Source: CAYVUB01 sp964454675 (GTDB lineage Bacteria; Bacteroidota; Bacteroidia; Flavobacteriales; Flavobacteriaceae). Taken from it: a stretch of DNA of 64,000 nt. Positions 7,312 to 16,612 of this stretch are shown here, in pieces. Location: contig CAYVUB010000013.1 of assembly GCA_964454675.1 (NCBI GenBank), positions 5,118-69,117 of the forward strand. The letters run 5' to 3'. A program made the translations under genes and the position numbers. How positions within the stretch are numbered: the stretch's first letter is position 1; each line of letters begins with the position of its first letter. The notes beneath the pieces are model-generated. The model was not told the DNA's origin, did not search any database, and saw only the letters and a program-made list of their open reading frames with translations.

Positions 7312-8544
7312 TTATAAATTTACATTTTCTATAACGCAAGCATATCCTTGTCCCACACCTATACACATCGTAATCAACGCATATTTTTTTCCTGTCAAAG
7401 ACAGCTCTAACGCCGCCGAATAACAGATTCTCGCTCCGGTAACGCCCAGCGGATGACCAATGGCAATAGCACCACCATTCGGGTTTAAACGGGCATCGTT
7501 ATCTTTTAACCCCCAAGCTCTTGTACATGCCAAAGCCTGAGCCGCAAAGGCTTCGTTGAGTTCGATAACATCCATATCGTCCATGGTCAATCCGGCTTTT
7601 GCAAGGGCTTTATTTGCCGCTTCTACCGGACCAATACCCATAATACGAGGTTCAACACCTACTACCGCCGAACTCACAATTCTTGCCAAAGGTTTTAATC
7701 CGTAGTTTTTAACAGCATTGTCTGAAGCAATAATCACGGCTGCCGCACCATCATTTAATCCTGAAGAATTTCCTGCCGTGACGCTTCCGCCTTCGGGTTT
7801 GAAGGCTGTTCGTAATTTGGACAAAACTTCTAAACTTGTATTTGGTTTGATGAATTCGTCCTGGTCAAAAATGACAGGTTCTCCCCCGCCTGTCGGTCGG
7901 GCAGGTTTTCTTTGCGGAATTTCCACCGGAACGATTTCTTTTGCCAATCTTCCGTTTTGTTGCGCTTTTGTGGCTTTCATCTGGCTCCATAGAGCGAATT
8001 TATCCTGATCTTCACGTGAAATGGTATATTTTTCAACCAAATTCTCGGCCGTATTTCCCATGCCGTCGGTACCGTACATTTTGTGCATCTTCGGATTTAT
8101 AAAACGCCAGCCAAAACTGGAATCGTACATTTTGGCATCAGTACCAAAAGCACTTGACGGTTTTGCAACCACATACGGTCCACGGGTCATATTTTCTACG
8201 CCACCGGCAATAAACACATCGCCATCGCCGGCTTTGATTGCCCTGCCGGCATGTATCACCGCCGATAATCCCGAACTGCACAACCTGTTTACGGTTTCGC
8301 CGGGAACCGTAACCGGTAATCCTGCCAGCAGCGAAGCCATTCGTGCTACATTGCGGTTATCTTCACCTGCCTGATTTGCACAACCTAAAATAACATCATC
8401 ATAAGCGTCTTTGGGAATATTCGGGTTTTTGTTGACCAGCGCTTCAATGACTAATGCCGCCAAATCGTCTGTACGTACTGCCGATAATGTTCCTTGATAA
8501 CTGCCTATGGGTGTCCGTAATCCGTCTATAATGTATGCTTCCAT
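7312..8544 (-). CDS. acetyl-CoA acetyltransferase / 3-oxoadipyl-CoA thiolase (PaaJ/PcaF type)
   Basis: This 410-residue thiolase has the acyl-binding cysteine C89 in VNRLCSSGLSA, H364 in AIGHPLGVTGAR and C394 in MCIGVGQG. Placement upstream of paaZ and an enoyl-CoA hydratase supports the last beta-oxidation step of phenylacetate catabolism (3-oxoadipyl-CoA and 3-oxo-5,6-dehydrosuberyl-CoA cleavage). A general acetyl-CoA C-acyltransferase role is possible. Residues about 213-220 (PARPTGGGE) come from a palindromic insertion at 7885-7905, between VEIPQRK and PVIFDQDEF. It is probably the first gene of the operon. Confidence 0.9.
   Translation of the reverse strand: MEAYIIDGLRTPIGSYQGTLSAVRTDDLAALVIEALVNKNPNIPKDAYDDVILGCANQAGEDNRNVARMASLLAGLPVTVPGETVNRLCSSGLSAVIHAGRAIKAGDGDVFIAGGVENMTRGPYVVAKPSSAFGTDAKMYDSSFGWRFINPKMHKMYGTDGMGNTAENLVEKYTISREDQDKFALWSQMKATKAQQNGRLAKEIVPVEIPQRKPARPTGGGEPVIFDQDEFIKPNTSLEVLSKLRTAFKPEGGSVTAGNSSGLNDGAAAVIIASDNAVKNYGLKPLARIVSSAVVGVEPRIMGIGPVEAANKALAKAGLTMDDMDVIELNEAFAAQALACTRAWGLKDNDARLNPNGGAIAIGHPLGVTGARICYSAALELSLTGKKYALITMCIGVGQGYACVIENVNL
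7885..7905. repeat. in-frame palindromic insertion in the thiolase gene
   Basis: CCCGCCTGTCGGTCGGGCAGG is an imperfect palindrome related to the element in paaZ. It adds about eight Pro/Gly/Arg residues at a surface-loop position, between VEIPQRK and PVIFDQDEF. Confidence 0.55.
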
Positions 8545-8634
8545 ATAACTATTTTTGATTTACGATTTACAATTTACGGTTTTTGAGTTGTCTTAAATCT
8601 GTAATCTAAATCTACATTTTTTATGTTCAATCTA

Positions 8635-9495
8635 TTAGTTTAATATTGCCGAAAAGGTATCATGCTGCCTTATATCGCCAGATTGGTAGCCTTTCATAAA
8701 CCATTCTATACGCTGTTCGGACGTTCCATGTGTAAACGAATCGGGAACTACATGACCCTGCATACGTTTTTGGATAGCATCATCACCCACGGCATTGGCG
8801 GCACTCAAAGCTTCTTCTATATCGCCAGCTTCCAGATATTTTTTGTTGTGATGCGCCCAAACGCCTGCATAAAAATCGGCTTGAAGCTCTAATGCTACCG
8901 ACAGTCTGTTGGCTTCTTTTTCACTGCGTTGCTGTTGCAATTGCCTTACTTTGCCTGATGTTCCCAAAAGTGTTTGTATGTGATGCCCTACTTCGTGAGC
9001 CGTAACATACGCTATGGCAAAATCGCCTCCTTTAGCCCCAAAACGTGTTTTTAATTCTTCAAAAAATGTTAAATCCATATATACTTTATGGTCACCCGGG
9101 CAATAAAACGGCCCTGACGCCGAACTGGCACCGCCACATGCTGTTTGAACGGCACCAGCAAACAATACCATTTTTGGCTCTTTATAAGCACCTAAATTAT
9201 GTTCGGCAAATATGCGGTTCCAGATATCTTCTGTATCGGCAAAAACGGTGGCGACATACTCACCTAATTCCTGTTCTGCTGCTGTAAGCTGCCTTTGTTC
9301 TACTTGTTGTGCTTGCTGATTTTGATTAAGCTGCTCTAAAACCGGTGCTAAATTTTGAGCTGTTTCGCCACCAAAAAGCTGCAACAAAACGATAATAATA
9401 CCAATAACGCCACCACCAGCAACTACTTTACCGCCTGTACTCATGCCTCGACGGTCTTCTACATTACTACTTTGTCTGCGACCTTTCCATTTCAT
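8635..9495 (-). CDS. neutral zinc metallopeptidase, YpfJ/KPN_02809 family
   Basis: This 286-residue protein begins with a basic stretch (MKWKGRRQSSNVEDRR), a hallmark of the YpfJ family, followed by a single membrane segment at about 23-42 (KVVAGGGVIGIIIVLLQLF). A Gln-rich linker at 55-70 precedes the catalytic domain, with the zincin motif HEVGH (H167, E168, H171) and downstream ELQADFYAGVWAH, which supplies the third ligand region. It is probably membrane anchored with the protease outside the cytoplasm. The substrate is unknown. It stands alone between the paa operon and a lipoprotein gene. Confidence 0.9.
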   Translation of the reverse strand: MKWKGRRQSSNVEDRRGMSTGGKVVAGGGVIGIIIVLLQLFGGETAQNLAPVLEQLNQNQQAQQVEQRQLTAAEQELGEYVATVFADTEDIWNRIFAEHNLGAYKEPKMVLFAGAVQTACGGASSASGPFYCPGDHKVYMDLTFFEELKTRFGAKGGDFAIAYVTAHEVGHHIQTLLGTSGKVRQLQQQRSEKEANRLSVALELQADFYAGVWAHHNKKYLEAGDIEEALSAANAVGDDAIQKRMQGHVVPDSFTHGTSEQRIEWFMKGYQSGDIRQHDTFSAILN

Positions 9496-9597
9496 GATTT
9501 TGATGTTTTTAGTTTAATCTTATTAAGGATTATAAATGTCTTAAAAAAATTTGATTAACGATTAATGATTGTAAATTTTTGATTGCTTTTTTGAACT

Positions 9598-10347
9598 TTA
9601 TTCAAAAATAAGCCGTCCCGTATAAAAAGCCTGTACGTTCACAACATCGGGCTGGTTTACAGAAATCACATCGCCGGTACTGCGTATTTCGCCGGTTAAT
9701 GACAATTGCGGATTGATAATCATATCATTACTGCTGCGTTGATAAATTTTAATATTTTCAGCTATCAAATTGGCACCTTCAAAGCGTGAATCTCCAGAAT
9801 AAAACCCTATAAACACATCTATTACATTACCGCTAATATAGGCTGTTGACAGGTTATTAAAAACCACTCGCAGTTCGTTGGTATTAACTTCCAGATTAAA
9901 ATCACCAATAGTAGAATACAATCCTTCATTTCCAAAATTCTCTGAAAGCAACGAAAGTTCCGGATAGTTTAAAACACCGTTGCTGCTTACCTTAAAATTT
10001 GAACTATTGCGGATTTCGGTAATGTTCGGCGAACTCACAAATACTTTGGTCACACCATAATCCCTGACAATATTGCAGCCGTTATCGTCTTTTAAAATCA
10101 ATCGGCCGTCCACTACACTAACCTTCACATCGCTTAGCAAATATTCGCCAGTTTGCACAATGACTTTTTGGGTTGGCGCATCGGTAACTACCAATTCCAC
10201 ACCTTCAAAAATGGTGATTTTATCAAACACATCTACTACAAATTCCTGTTCAATAATATCACCCGTATTTTGAAAACAATCATGTGCGCTATCGTTATTA
10301 CAGTTTAACAACAAACAACAAACAACTAAACAAATTACATATCTCAT
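9598..10347 (-). CDS. DUF2807 (GIN/head) domain lipoprotein
   Basis: This 249-residue protein has a lipoprotein signal with lipobox LLLNC (Cys16). The mature part is a repetitive beta-strand domain: ITIFEGVELVVTDAPTQKVIVQTGEYLLSDVKVSV, then LILKDDNGCNIVRDY, then strands such as LEVNTNELRVVFNNLSTAYISGNV. That pattern is the putative auto-transporter adhesin head GIN domain (DUF2807), common in Bacteroidota. Its start overlaps the stop of the next gene by 4 bases (ATGA), so the two are translationally coupled. The biological role is not known. Confidence 0.8.
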   Translation of the reverse strand: MRYVICLVVCCLLLNCNNDSAHDCFQNTGDIIEQEFVVDVFDKITIFEGVELVVTDAPTQKVIVQTGEYLLSDVKVSVVDGRLILKDDNGCNIVRDYGVTKVFVSSPNITEIRNSSNFKVSSNGVLNYPELSLLSENFGNEGLYSTIGDFNLEVNTNELRVVFNNLSTAYISGNVIDVFIGFYSGDSRFEGANLIAENIKIYQRSSNDMIINPQLSLTGEIRSTGDVISVNQPDVVNVQAFYTGRLIFE

Positions 10348-11441
10348 AATCTAACACCTATTCCAAATTCTACCGCTTCGGCTTTCGCTGCGTGTGTTTT
10401 TAAGGTAACGGCACCAAAAAACGTATCGCCAAAGTAACGCTTCAACCCTATTCTGGCATACACCTGACCTTCAAAATCAAACGGATAATACACGTAATAC
10501 CCTAATTGCGTCTCGATAGACATTTTGTTAATAAACAACTCATGACCCGCAAACACACCAACACGCTTAAAATCTTCATCGGCACTTATACCTCTTTCGG
10601 GGTATGCTACCGAATAAAAATAAATCAATTCTTTCAGAAATTCGGAATAAAACACATCAACTCCCAACTGAACGGCGCTTTTGCGGCTCAGGCGCTTATC
10701 GGCATATACCGACAGAATGTAAAACGGATATTGCCCGGTATTGATAATATCACTTTCGTTAATTCCGGTGCGGAATGCGATATTGTATTTGATAGGTTCG
10801 GTGAATTTTTTCTCTTCGGATGACGGCTGATATTCGGGTTCGTTTTTGGCATCCAACAAATAAGTTGCTCCCAAATTGAACGCTAAGGTATTTGTTGAGT
10901 TATTGGGTGCTTTTACATTGGCATTGGAATAGTGTATGAGCGATATGCCTGCCTGCAAGCCCAAGCCGTCAATGATATTTTCTTTTTTGTAATTAAGCAT
11001 CAGATACGTCGTGCTCATCAAGTCTGAACCGTAGGCGTTATTGCGGTAATTGGTGTTTTTATCATACGGATTGGTCGTATAGGCAATGCCCTGCCCTATT
11101 CTGAACATCATATTTCGTTTTAAAAAATAGAAATTATAATGTGCATACAGGCTGTAATTTTCGCCCAAATGCGTGTTTTTCATATCCTGATAGATGAATG
11201 AATAGCCAATATCGGGATAATTGTAGCGGCTTTCCCAATCTTCATACCCGTAACTTTTTTTGTTATAACTAAGAATGATGCCGTTGGGATGACCTGTGAT
11301 AAGATGTGAAATATCAGGGTTATGCGCCAGAATACTACCATGAAACTGATTGACATCAAACGTGTGTGAATGTGTTTTTTCCTGCGAAAAAATCAGACCT
11401 GAAACAAGTATGGACGTACAGATAATGAAATGCTTCATCAA
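10344..11441 (-). CDS. acyloxyacyl hydrolase, lipid A 3-O-deacylase (PagL)-like outer membrane protein
   Basis: This 365-residue protein has a signal peptide ending at FSQ (about residue 20). Alternating aromatic beta-strands suit an outer-membrane barrel. The segment SLIHYSNANVKAPNNSTN at 167-184 matches the PagL-type H-x-S-N motif (H170, S172). PagL-family enzymes remove the 3-O-acyl chain of lipid A, and a lipid A-modifying role is inferred. The protein is longer than classical PagL, as is usual for Bacteroidota members of this family. It is coupled by a 4-base overlap to the DUF2807 lipoprotein. Confidence 0.7.
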   Translation of the reverse strand: MMKHFIICTSILVSGLIFSQEKTHSHTFDVNQFHGSILAHNPDISHLITGHPNGIILSYNKKSYGYEDWESRYNYPDIGYSFIYQDMKNTHLGENYSLYAHYNFYFLKRNMMFRIGQGIAYTTNPYDKNTNYRNNAYGSDLMSTTYLMLNYKKENIIDGLGLQAGISLIHYSNANVKAPNNSTNTLAFNLGATYLLDAKNEPEYQPSSEEKKFTEPIKYNIAFRTGINESDIINTGQYPFYILSVYADKRLSRKSAVQLGVDVFYSEFLKELIYFYSVAYPERGISADEDFKRVGVFAGHELFINKMSIETQLGYYVYYPFDFEGQVYARIGLKRYFGDTFFGAVTLKTHAAKAEAVEFGIGVRL

Positions 11442-11475
11442 ACAGAATTAGTTAGCAAAAATTTTAAACTGCTGC

Positions 11476-12735
11476 TTACTTCAATTTACTTAAAGCAGCT
11501 TCCAGCAATTCAAAAATCACAGAAATCTCTTCTTTTTTGGCTGTCCCGACAGAGAGCCTGAACCAATTGGAACTTGTTGATGTCCCAAAAGCATAAAAAG
11601 GTACAACGGCCAATTTTGCTTCTTTCAACAAATAATTGGTCACTTCTTGAATGCTGTTTAAAACAATGCCTTGCACTGTGGTTTTTCCCACCAAATCAAA
11701 CTGAACCGTTAAATACAATGCCGCTTCCGGCTTGATGGCATCAACCGCAAAACCTTTTGATTTTAAGATGTTAAAGCCTTTATAAAATTCTACAAGCCTG
11801 AAATTCAATTCTTCTTTTATATGCTGCATATAGGTTGTAACGGCTTGGGTTTGTTCTAAAAATTTAGAAGTCGCCACTTGCTCTGCTTTTGGTGCCCATG
11901 CGCCAATATGACCCAAAATAGCTTTCATTTTATTGATGATATGCAACGGCCCGAAAGCCCAGCCAACCCGTACGCCGGTAGCTGCCAAAGATTTTGAAAT
12001 ACCATCCACAAAAATGGTATAATCACGCATTTCGGGAACCAGCGACACCGGATTGAAATGTTCGGTTTCGCCATAAGTGAGTTGCCAATAAATTTGATCA
12101 TACAACACATAAAGCGGTTTAATTTTTAAAGCCGCTCTGCGCTTGTTTTCTTCCACTACCAAATTGGAAATTTCCAGTAATGTTGCTTTATCAAAAGTAG
12201 TTCCCGTTGGGTTTAACGGCGAACACAAGGCTATCAAATTGACATTTTCAATATATGGTTTGATGTCATCAACCGTTGGCATAAACTTGTTTTCGGGTTG
12301 GGTTTCTATGGCAATTCCTTTGTTTCTTGACAAATAGGTATAGGCATCATTATTCCACGACGGTACAGGATATAATACCGTGTCATCAATGTCCAAAATG
12401 GTTTGGTAAATGGCATAAATTAACGGGCGTGCACCACCGGCAATTAAAATTTCGTCTGTAGTATAGCTTAACTCTAAGTGATTATTGAGATATTTTGAAA
12501 CACTTTTACGCAACGGTTCTACACCATTGGCAGCAGGATAATTGGTTTGGTTATCATTATAGGCATCAACAATAGCCTGCTTAAGTTCTTGTGGAATTGG
12601 AAAAATATTGGAATCAAAATCACCAATGGTTTGATTGTAAATTATGTTACCCTGCGCTTTAAGAGCATTGATTTCGCCAGCTATTTTAATGATTTCCGAA
12701 CCCTTAAGTCCGGCAGCTAATATAGATGTGTTCAT
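11476..12735 (-). CDS. pyridoxal-phosphate aminotransferase, class I/II (aspartate aminotransferase-like)
   Basis: This 419-residue fold-type I aminotransferase has LIAGGARPLIYAIY (phosphate-binding helix, about 97-110), NPTGTTFD at 175-182, the YDQIY segment at 212-216, and the PLP-lysine K248 in GISKSLAATGVRVGW. The substrate-binding arginine is expected in NWFRLSVG near the C-terminus. The substrate cannot be read from the sequence. It stands 69 bases downstream of metF in the transcription direction, and a link to amino acid metabolism is plausible but unproven. Confidence 0.85.
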   Translation of the reverse strand: MNTSILAAGLKGSEIIKIAGEINALKAQGNIIYNQTIGDFDSNIFPIPQELKQAIVDAYNDNQTNYPAANGVEPLRKSVSKYLNNHLELSYTTDEILIAGGARPLIYAIYQTILDIDDTVLYPVPSWNNDAYTYLSRNKGIAIETQPENKFMPTVDDIKPYIENVNLIALCSPLNPTGTTFDKATLLEISNLVVEENKRRAALKIKPLYVLYDQIYWQLTYGETEHFNPVSLVPEMRDYTIFVDGISKSLAATGVRVGWAFGPLHIINKMKAILGHIGAWAPKAEQVATSKFLEQTQAVTTYMQHIKEELNFRLVEFYKGFNILKSKGFAVDAIKPEAALYLTVQFDLVGKTTVQGIVLNSIQEVTNYLLKEAKLAVVPFYAFGTSTSSNWFRLSVGTAKKEEISVIFELLEAALSKLK

Positions 12736-12804
12736 TACCTTTTTTGTGTTTTTACAAAAATAAGGTTTATTGTCATAGTTTAGACTTAAAACAAATAACT
12801 TTTA

Positions 12805-13761
12805 CTAAAATACTTGTGAAGCAATCGTTTTGATATTATCGCTTTTTCCCATAGAATAGTAATGTATTACAGGCATTCCGGCGGCAATCAATTCTTTGCT
12901 TTGTTGTGTACACCACTCAATCCCAACCTGCTTTACGGCATCGTTGTCTTTTGCTTTAACTACTTCCATAATTAAATCATCGGGTAAATCGACTTTGAAA
13001 CGATGCGGAATTAAATTAAGCTGTTTTTTGGTTGCAATGGGTTTTAATCCGGGAATTACAGGAACGGTAATTCCTTCTTTTCGGCATTTTTGAACAAATT
13101 CAAAATATTTTTTATTGTCAAAAAACATCTGTGTAATAATATAATCGGCTCCGTTTTTTATTTTCTTTTTCAAAAAATGAATGTCGCTGTCAAAACTCGG
13201 GGCTTCCGCATGTTTTTCGGGATAACCGGCAACGCCAATACAAAAATTAGTACACGAAGAATTTTGTAAATCTTCATCCAGATAAATTCCTTTATTCAAA
13301 TTGTTGATTTGCGTAACCAATTCCGAAGCATACTCATTCCCTTCTTTTTCAGCCTTAAAATACGTTTCATTTTTTAATGCGTCACCACGTAATGCCACTA
13401 CGTTATCAATGCCTAAAAAATCCAAATCAATGAGTAAATTCTCAGTATCTTCTTTGGTAAATCCGCCACATAATATATGCGGAATAGCATCCACGTCATA
13501 TTTATTTTGAATACCGGCACAAATCCCAACCGTTCCCGGACGTTTTTTTACGATTTTTTTCTGCAAAAGTCCGTTTGGTAATTCCTTGAATTCATATTCT
13601 TCACGATGATACGTTACGTCTATAAACGGTGGTTTGAATTCCATCAACGGGTCGATGCTGTCAAAAATAGATTGGATATTTTGCCCTTTCAACGGCGGAA
13701 GAATTTCAAAGGAAAATAATGGTTTTCCGTTGGCGTTTTGTATATGTTCTGTTACTTTCAT
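12805..13761 (-). CDS. metF: 5,10-methylenetetrahydrofolate reductase
   Basis: This 318-residue TIM-barrel flavoenzyme reduces methylene-THF to methyl-THF for MetH. Diagnostic stretches are FSFEILPPLKG at the N-terminus, FIDVTYHREE, VALRGD with the flavin-contacting Asp region, NFCIGVAGYPEKH, and ADYIITQMFFDNKKYFEFV. Length is normal for bacterial MetF. It lies directly downstream of metH-C in the same orientation, so it probably shares the metH transcript and its SAM-I riboswitch. The gap carries a repeat. Confidence 0.95.
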   Translation of the reverse strand: MKVTEHIQNANGKPLFSFEILPPLKGQNIQSIFDSIDPLMEFKPPFIDVTYHREEYEFKELPNGLLQKKIVKKRPGTVGICAGIQNKYDVDAIPHILCGGFTKEDTENLLIDLDFLGIDNVVALRGDALKNETYFKAEKEGNEYASELVTQINNLNKGIYLDEDLQNSSCTNFCIGVAGYPEKHAEAPSFDSDIHFLKKKIKNGADYIITQMFFDNKKYFEFVQKCRKEGITVPVIPGLKPIATKKQLNLIPHRFKVDLPDDLIMEVVKAKDNDAVKQVGIEWCTQQSKELIAAGMPVIHYYSMGKSDNIKTIASQVF

Positions 13762-13767
13762 AAATCT

Positions 13768-13858
13768 GCCCCCTAACCCCCGAAGGGGAAATTCCTATCA
13801 GGGGTCAATAGGATTTTATTATTTTAGTTCGGTTTGGCTCCCCGGTTAGGTGGGGCTT
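13768..13858. repeat. palindromic repeat cluster between metH-C and metF
   Basis: CCCCCTAACCCCCGAAGGGG lies near 13769 and CTCCCCGGTTAGGTGGGG near 13839. Both are C-rich inverted repeats of a dispersed type. The second overlaps the 3' end of metH-C and encodes its last residues (NISPT). Confidence 0.55.
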
Positions 13859-16578
13859 ATATTCGGCGAAAGCCATTTAGTTGCTATTTCTGTTGAAATT
13901 CCTCTTCGCTTTGCGTAATCAATAACCTGGTCTTCTTTTATTTTCCCTAATCCGAAGTATTTACTCTGCGGATGTGCAAAATAATAGCCCGAAACCGATG
14001 ATGCCGGCCACATTGCCATACTTTCGGTAAGCTTCACTCCTATTTCTTGTTCTACATTTAATAATTTCCAAATAGTGGCTTTTTCCAAATGGTCGGGACA
14101 CGCAGGATAACCCGGAGCGGGCCGGATGCCTTTGTATTCTTCTTTTATCAATTGTTGATTGTCCAGATTTTCATCAGAAGCATAACCCCAAATTTCTTTG
14201 CGCACTTTTAAATGCAGATATTCGGCAAATGCTTCGGCCAATCTGTCGCCAAGCGCTTTTACCAAAATCGAATTGTAATCGTCAAGTTTCTCCTCAAATT
14301 CTTTTGCTTTTTCGTCAACTCCAAATCCCGTTGTTACACAAAAACAGCCAATATAATCTTGCTTTCCGCTTTCTTTTGGCGCAATAAAATCAGCTAACGC
14401 GATGTTTGGCGCACCGGCGGTTTTTTGGGATTGTTGGCGTAAAGTCAGAAGCCGGAAGCCGGAAGCCGGAAGCTTTACCTCGATGTCATCATCATTAATA
14501 GTATTTGCCGGAAAAATTCCGAGAATGGCTTTAGCATCAAACCATTTTTCTGAAATGATTTGGGCTAACATTTTTTGGGCATCATCATATAAATTTGTGG
14601 CTTGTTCTCCAACAATTTCATCGGTTAAAATAGCAGGATATTTTCCGTGTAATTCCCACGATTGAAAAAATGGTGTCCAATCGATAAAATCAGCTAATTC
14701 AGAAAGCTCAATTTCAATTTTTTTTGTTCCGGTGAAGTTTGGTTTTACCGGATTGAAATTTTCCCAATCGAGTTGCAGCTTGTTTTTTCGGGCTTGGGCA
14801 ATCGTCAAAAAATTCTTTTCACGACTTCGGCTTAAATAACCGTCACGCAGCTTGTCATATTCTTCCCGAATGGCATTTACATAGCTTTCTTTGGTTTCAG
14901 CTTGCAGCAAATTACTTGCCACAGTTACGGCACGCGAAGCATCGTTTACATGCACAACTGTTTCTTTGTATTCCGGTGCAATTTTCACAGCCGTATGTGC
15001 ACGGGAAGTCGTTGCTCCGCCAATCATCAACGGAATTTTGATGTTGAGCTTGTCCATTTCTTTAGCCAGATACACCATTTCGTCAAGCGATGGTGTAATT
15101 AATCCGCTGAGTCCAATAATATCTACATTTTCACGAACGGCTGCTTCAATAATTTTTTCCGGCGGAACCATCACTCCCAAATCGATGATTTCGAAATTAT
15201 TACACCCTAAAACTACGGCTACAATATTTTTACCAATATCGTGAACATCGCCTTTTACAGTTGCCATCAAAATCTTTCCATTGCTCGACGAAGTTGAACT
15301 ATCCTTTTCAAGTTCTATGTAAGGTAGAAGATACGCAACAGCCTTCTTCATTACTCTAGCAGATTTAACAACCTGTGGTAAAAACATTTTTCCGCTTCCA
15401 AACAAATCGCCTACCACATTCATTCCTGCCATCAAATTTACTTCAATAACTTCGATGGCTTTTTCGGAAGTTATTCGTGCTTCTTCTACATCTATTTCGA
15501 TAAATTCATCAATTCCTTTTACAAGTGAATGGGTTATACGGGATTGTAAATCCTCGCTTCGCCATTCCTGTATCGCTTTTTCATTGACTTTGAAATTTCC
15601 TTTGTAGCTCTCGGCTAAAACCAAAAGCCGTTCGGTTGCATCTTCTTTTCGGTTGAGTAAAACATCTTCCACATGTTCCAATAAAACCGGGTCGATTTCA
15701 TCGTAAACCTCTAACATTTCAGGATTTACAATACCCATAGTCATTCCGTTTTGAATGGCGTGATACAAAAAAGCCGAGTGCATCGCTTCGCGAACTTTAT
15801 CGTTTCCACGGAAGGAAAACGACACATTGCTCACACCTCCGCTTACATTGGCATACGAAAGATTTTCCCGAATCCATTTGGTCGCTCTGAAAAAGTCTAA
15901 TGCGTTTAATTTGTGTTCTTCCATTCCGGTTGCAACCGGAAAAATATTGGGGTCGAAAATGATGTCTTCGGCAGGAAAATTTACTTCGTTTACTAAAATA
16001 TCATACGAACGTTTACAGATTTCAATACGTCTTTCGTACGTATCCGCCTGACCATTTTCGTCAAAAGCCATGACAATAACGGCTGCTCCGTAACGTTTGA
16101 TTAATTTTGCGTGATGAATGAAAGCAGCTTCTCCTTCTTTAAGCGAAATGGAATTTACGACACCTTTGCCTTGTACGACTTTTAATCCGGCTTCGATAAT
16201 TTCCCATTTGGAACTGTCAATCATTACCGGAACCCGGGAAATATCGGGTTCGGCTGCGATTAAATTCAGGAATTTGGTCATTGCCTGAACTCCGTCGAGC
16301 ATTCCTTCATCCATATTGACATCAATGATTTGTGCTCCTCCTTCTACCTGAGTACGGGCAACATCAAGTGCTTCTTCGTACTTTTCTTCTTTGATTAGCC
16401 GAAGGAATTTACGTGAACCGGTGACGTTAGTACGCTCGCCTACGTTGATGAAATTGCTTTCCGGTGTAACGATTAAAGGTTCAAGTCCCGAAAGCTTCAG
16501 GTATTTATTTTTGTTTGTGTTTATCACGAATTCATATTTTATTTTTATAGTTACTGAACCCTCACGATACAATCGCAT
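13846..16578 (-). CDS. metH: methionine synthase, C-terminal protein (folate, cobalamin and activation domains)
   Basis: These 910 residues cover the methyl-THF-binding domain (about 40-300, INVGERTNVTGSRKF), the cobalamin cap and Rossmann domains (about 340-560, with cobalt-ligand H446 in DVHDIGKN) and the AdoMet activation domain (about 600-905, RPAPGYPACPDH). The homocysteine-binding domain is encoded by the separate gene 34 bases upstream, so MetH is split, as is usual in Bacteroidota. Conserved sequence begins near residue 26 (KYLKLSGLEPL); the first 25 residues look non-native and an internal GTG at V18 is possible. A 7-bp repeat interrupts the linker near residues 702-710. Confidence 0.93.
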   Translation of the reverse strand: MRLYREGSVTIKIKYEFVINTNKNKYLKLSGLEPLIVTPESNFINVGERTNVTGSRKFLRLIKEEKYEEALDVARTQVEGGAQIIDVNMDEGMLDGVQAMTKFLNLIAAEPDISRVPVMIDSSKWEIIEAGLKVVQGKGVVNSISLKEGEAAFIHHAKLIKRYGAAVIVMAFDENGQADTYERRIEICKRSYDILVNEVNFPAEDIIFDPNIFPVATGMEEHKLNALDFFRATKWIRENLSYANVSGGVSNVSFSFRGNDKVREAMHSAFLYHAIQNGMTMGIVNPEMLEVYDEIDPVLLEHVEDVLLNRKEDATERLLVLAESYKGNFKVNEKAIQEWRSEDLQSRITHSLVKGIDEFIEIDVEEARITSEKAIEVIEVNLMAGMNVVGDLFGSGKMFLPQVVKSARVMKKAVAYLLPYIELEKDSSTSSSNGKILMATVKGDVHDIGKNIVAVVLGCNNFEIIDLGVMVPPEKIIEAAVRENVDIIGLSGLITPSLDEMVYLAKEMDKLNIKIPLMIGGATTSRAHTAVKIAPEYKETVVHVNDASRAVTVASNLLQAETKESYVNAIREEYDKLRDGYLSRSREKNFLTIAQARKNKLQLDWENFNPVKPNFTGTKKIEIELSELADFIDWTPFFQSWELHGKYPAILTDEIVGEQATNLYDDAQKMLAQIISEKWFDAKAILGIFPANTINDDDIEVKLPASGFRLLTLRQQSQKTAGAPNIALADFIAPKESGKQDYIGCFCVTTGFGVDEKAKEFEEKLDDYNSILVKALGDRLAEAFAEYLHLKVRKEIWGYASDENLDNQQLIKEEYKGIRPAPGYPACPDHLEKATIWKLLNVEQEIGVKLTESMAMWPASSVSGYYFAHPQSKYFGLGKIKEDQVIDYAKRRGISTEIATKWLSPNISPT
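14446..14473. repeat. heptanucleotide repeat (CCGGAAG) inside metH-C
   Basis: About 3.5 copies of the 7-mer CCGGAAG lie in the coding sequence and encode LPASGFRLL in a linker within the C-terminal part of the protein. It is the same period as the repeat in the E2 gene and could slip out of frame. Confidence 0.65.
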
Positions 16579-16612
16579 GGTAGTGGTGGGTTTTCACAGA
16601 TTATTTCTAAAA

